Source of the DNA: JBAJNL01 sp036881885
GTDB taxonomy: Bacteria > Pseudomonadota > Alphaproteobacteria > Holosporales > Hepatobacteraceae
Assembly: GCA_036881885.1 (NCBI GenBank)
Contig: JBAJNL010000031.1
Location: 1-14,991 of the forward strand
Length of the DNA stretch: 14,991 nt
Reading direction: 5' to 3'
In this document: positions 14,792 through 14,991 of the stretch, in pieces
How the letters are laid out: every line of letters begins with the position of its first letter
Numbering within the stretch: position 1 is the stretch's first letter
Made by a program: the position numbers and the translations under genes
The notes under the pieces: generated by a model
Told to the model about the DNA's origin: nothing
Seen by the model: only the letters and a program-made list of their open reading frames with translations
The model's database searches: none

Positions 14792-14881
14792 TCAACGGGA
14801 CAAAAAAGTGGCGCTATCACGCCACCAGAGACGTACGTGCCTTTGAAAAGCACACAACGCAAAGCTTATAACATTCTGCAT
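14792..14881 (-). CDS. possible leader peptide with tandem Trp codons (very tentative)
   Basis: A 29-codon open frame starts at ATG 14881-14879 and stops at TGA 14794-14792. Residues 19-20 are Trp-Trp (TGGTGG at 14827-14822), within LWWRDSA. These codons overlap the 5' arm of the terminator-like hairpin upstream of a TrpX-type transporter gene. Only a weak GAGA precedes the ATG. The frame continues through the hairpin and past its T-tract, which does not fit classic attenuation. It may simply be chance. Confidence 0.2.
   Translation of the reverse strand: MQNVISFALCAFQRHVRLWWRDSATFLSR
14802..14825 (-). terminator. intrinsic terminator-like hairpin upstream of the TrpX-like gene
   Basis: On the minus strand GTGGCG and CGCCAC form a perfect 6-bp GC-rich stem around the loop TGATAG, followed at once by six T. 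The T-tract orientation makes it act on leftward transcription, towards the lipoprotein gene 147 nt further on. It either ends a gene lying beyond the right edge or is a regulatory (attenuator) terminator in the operon leader. Confidence 0.72.
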
Positions 14882-14991
14882 AATACATCTCTTTTTCAAG
14901 AACCCAGCACCCAATTTGATTGGGAAGGCTTCACCCTAATCAACCCGTTTTGAAAAGTAAAGCCAACAACAACCCATCCCTTTTTTCAAGA

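Larger units (their letters stand above)
14656..14991 (-). other. upstream region of the TrpXYZ-like operon, no confident gene
   Basis: This 336-bp stretch holds the operon leader and presumably its promoter. Going leftwards on the minus strand one sees a CCCAA/TTGGG hairpin (14911-14925), a TATAAG-like box near 14867, a 7-bp hairpin GTGCTTT/AAAGGCAC (14837-14853) and the terminator-like hairpin at 14802-14825. A pyrimidine-rich leader ends at the start codon. Minus-strand frames entering from the right edge stop at 14942-14940 or 14938-14936, so a gene beyond the window may end here. No promoter hexamer pair is convincing. Confidence 0.4.

Noticed and set aside
14783..14953. Plus-strand open frame of 56 codons beginning MTKSTGQ and ending INPF.
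   Set aside because: There is no ribosome-binding site, it runs through the terminator-like hairpin, and it lies antisense to the leader of the ABC operon. The composition looks protein-like, but nothing else supports a gene.

Overview
The window looks like the chromosome of an alphaproteobacterium, probably a host-associated, reduced-genome lineage of the Holosporales/Paracaedibacterales type. This is inferred from three things: a Tim44-like protein whose N-terminus resembles the alphaproteobacterial family, a delta-prime clamp-loader subunit without the zinc-binding cysteines of the E. coli protein, and a mix of housekeeping genes with transporters and secreted orphan proteins. Base composition is moderate in genes and very AT-rich between them. 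There is no rRNA, CRISPR array, transposase or phage gene. Genus-level placement is not possible from the sequence alone.

Left end (1-1850): on the minus strand, a tRNA-Glu with anticodon CUC has its own promoter-like sequence and is followed at once by the start of an unrecognised gene cut by the window edge. On the plus strand are two orphan genes for exported proteins (403-1179 and 1370-1831), separated by a clear intrinsic terminator at 1199-1240.

Centre-left (1851-6765): accD (acetyl-CoA carboxylase beta subunit) and recG (branch-migration helicase) form a minus-strand pair. Divergent from them are two overlapping genes for type IV pilin-like/pseudopilin proteins, with no assembly genes nearby. 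These converge on ihfA, the integration host factor alpha subunit, whose real start is best placed at a GTG.

Centre (6766-10449): an AT-tract-rich intergenic region, then a polyamine-type ABC transporter operon read leftwards, potF-potG-potH. No second permease gene (potI) follows, and the binding pocket of PotF is strongly changed relative to my recollection of the E. coli protein.

Right (10450-12147): on the plus strand, a membrane-anchored Tim44-like protein and holB (DNA polymerase III delta-prime).

Far right (12163-14991): a three-gene ABC importer read leftwards (lipoprotein, permease, ATPase with overlapping ends) of the TrpX/TrpY/TrpZ (COG2984/COG4120/COG1101) type. Its upstream region carries an intrinsic terminator-like hairpin pointing at the operon. 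A short open frame there has two tandem Trp codons that overlap the 5' arm of the hairpin. This is either the terminator of a gene beyond the window or a possible attenuator.

Taken together, the two importers, lipid synthesis, DNA repair and replication genes fit ordinary metabolism of a nutrient-scavenging intracellular bacterium. The least explained parts are the exported orphans, the isolated pilin pair, the incomplete and divergent Pot transporter, and the leader of the right-hand ABC operon.
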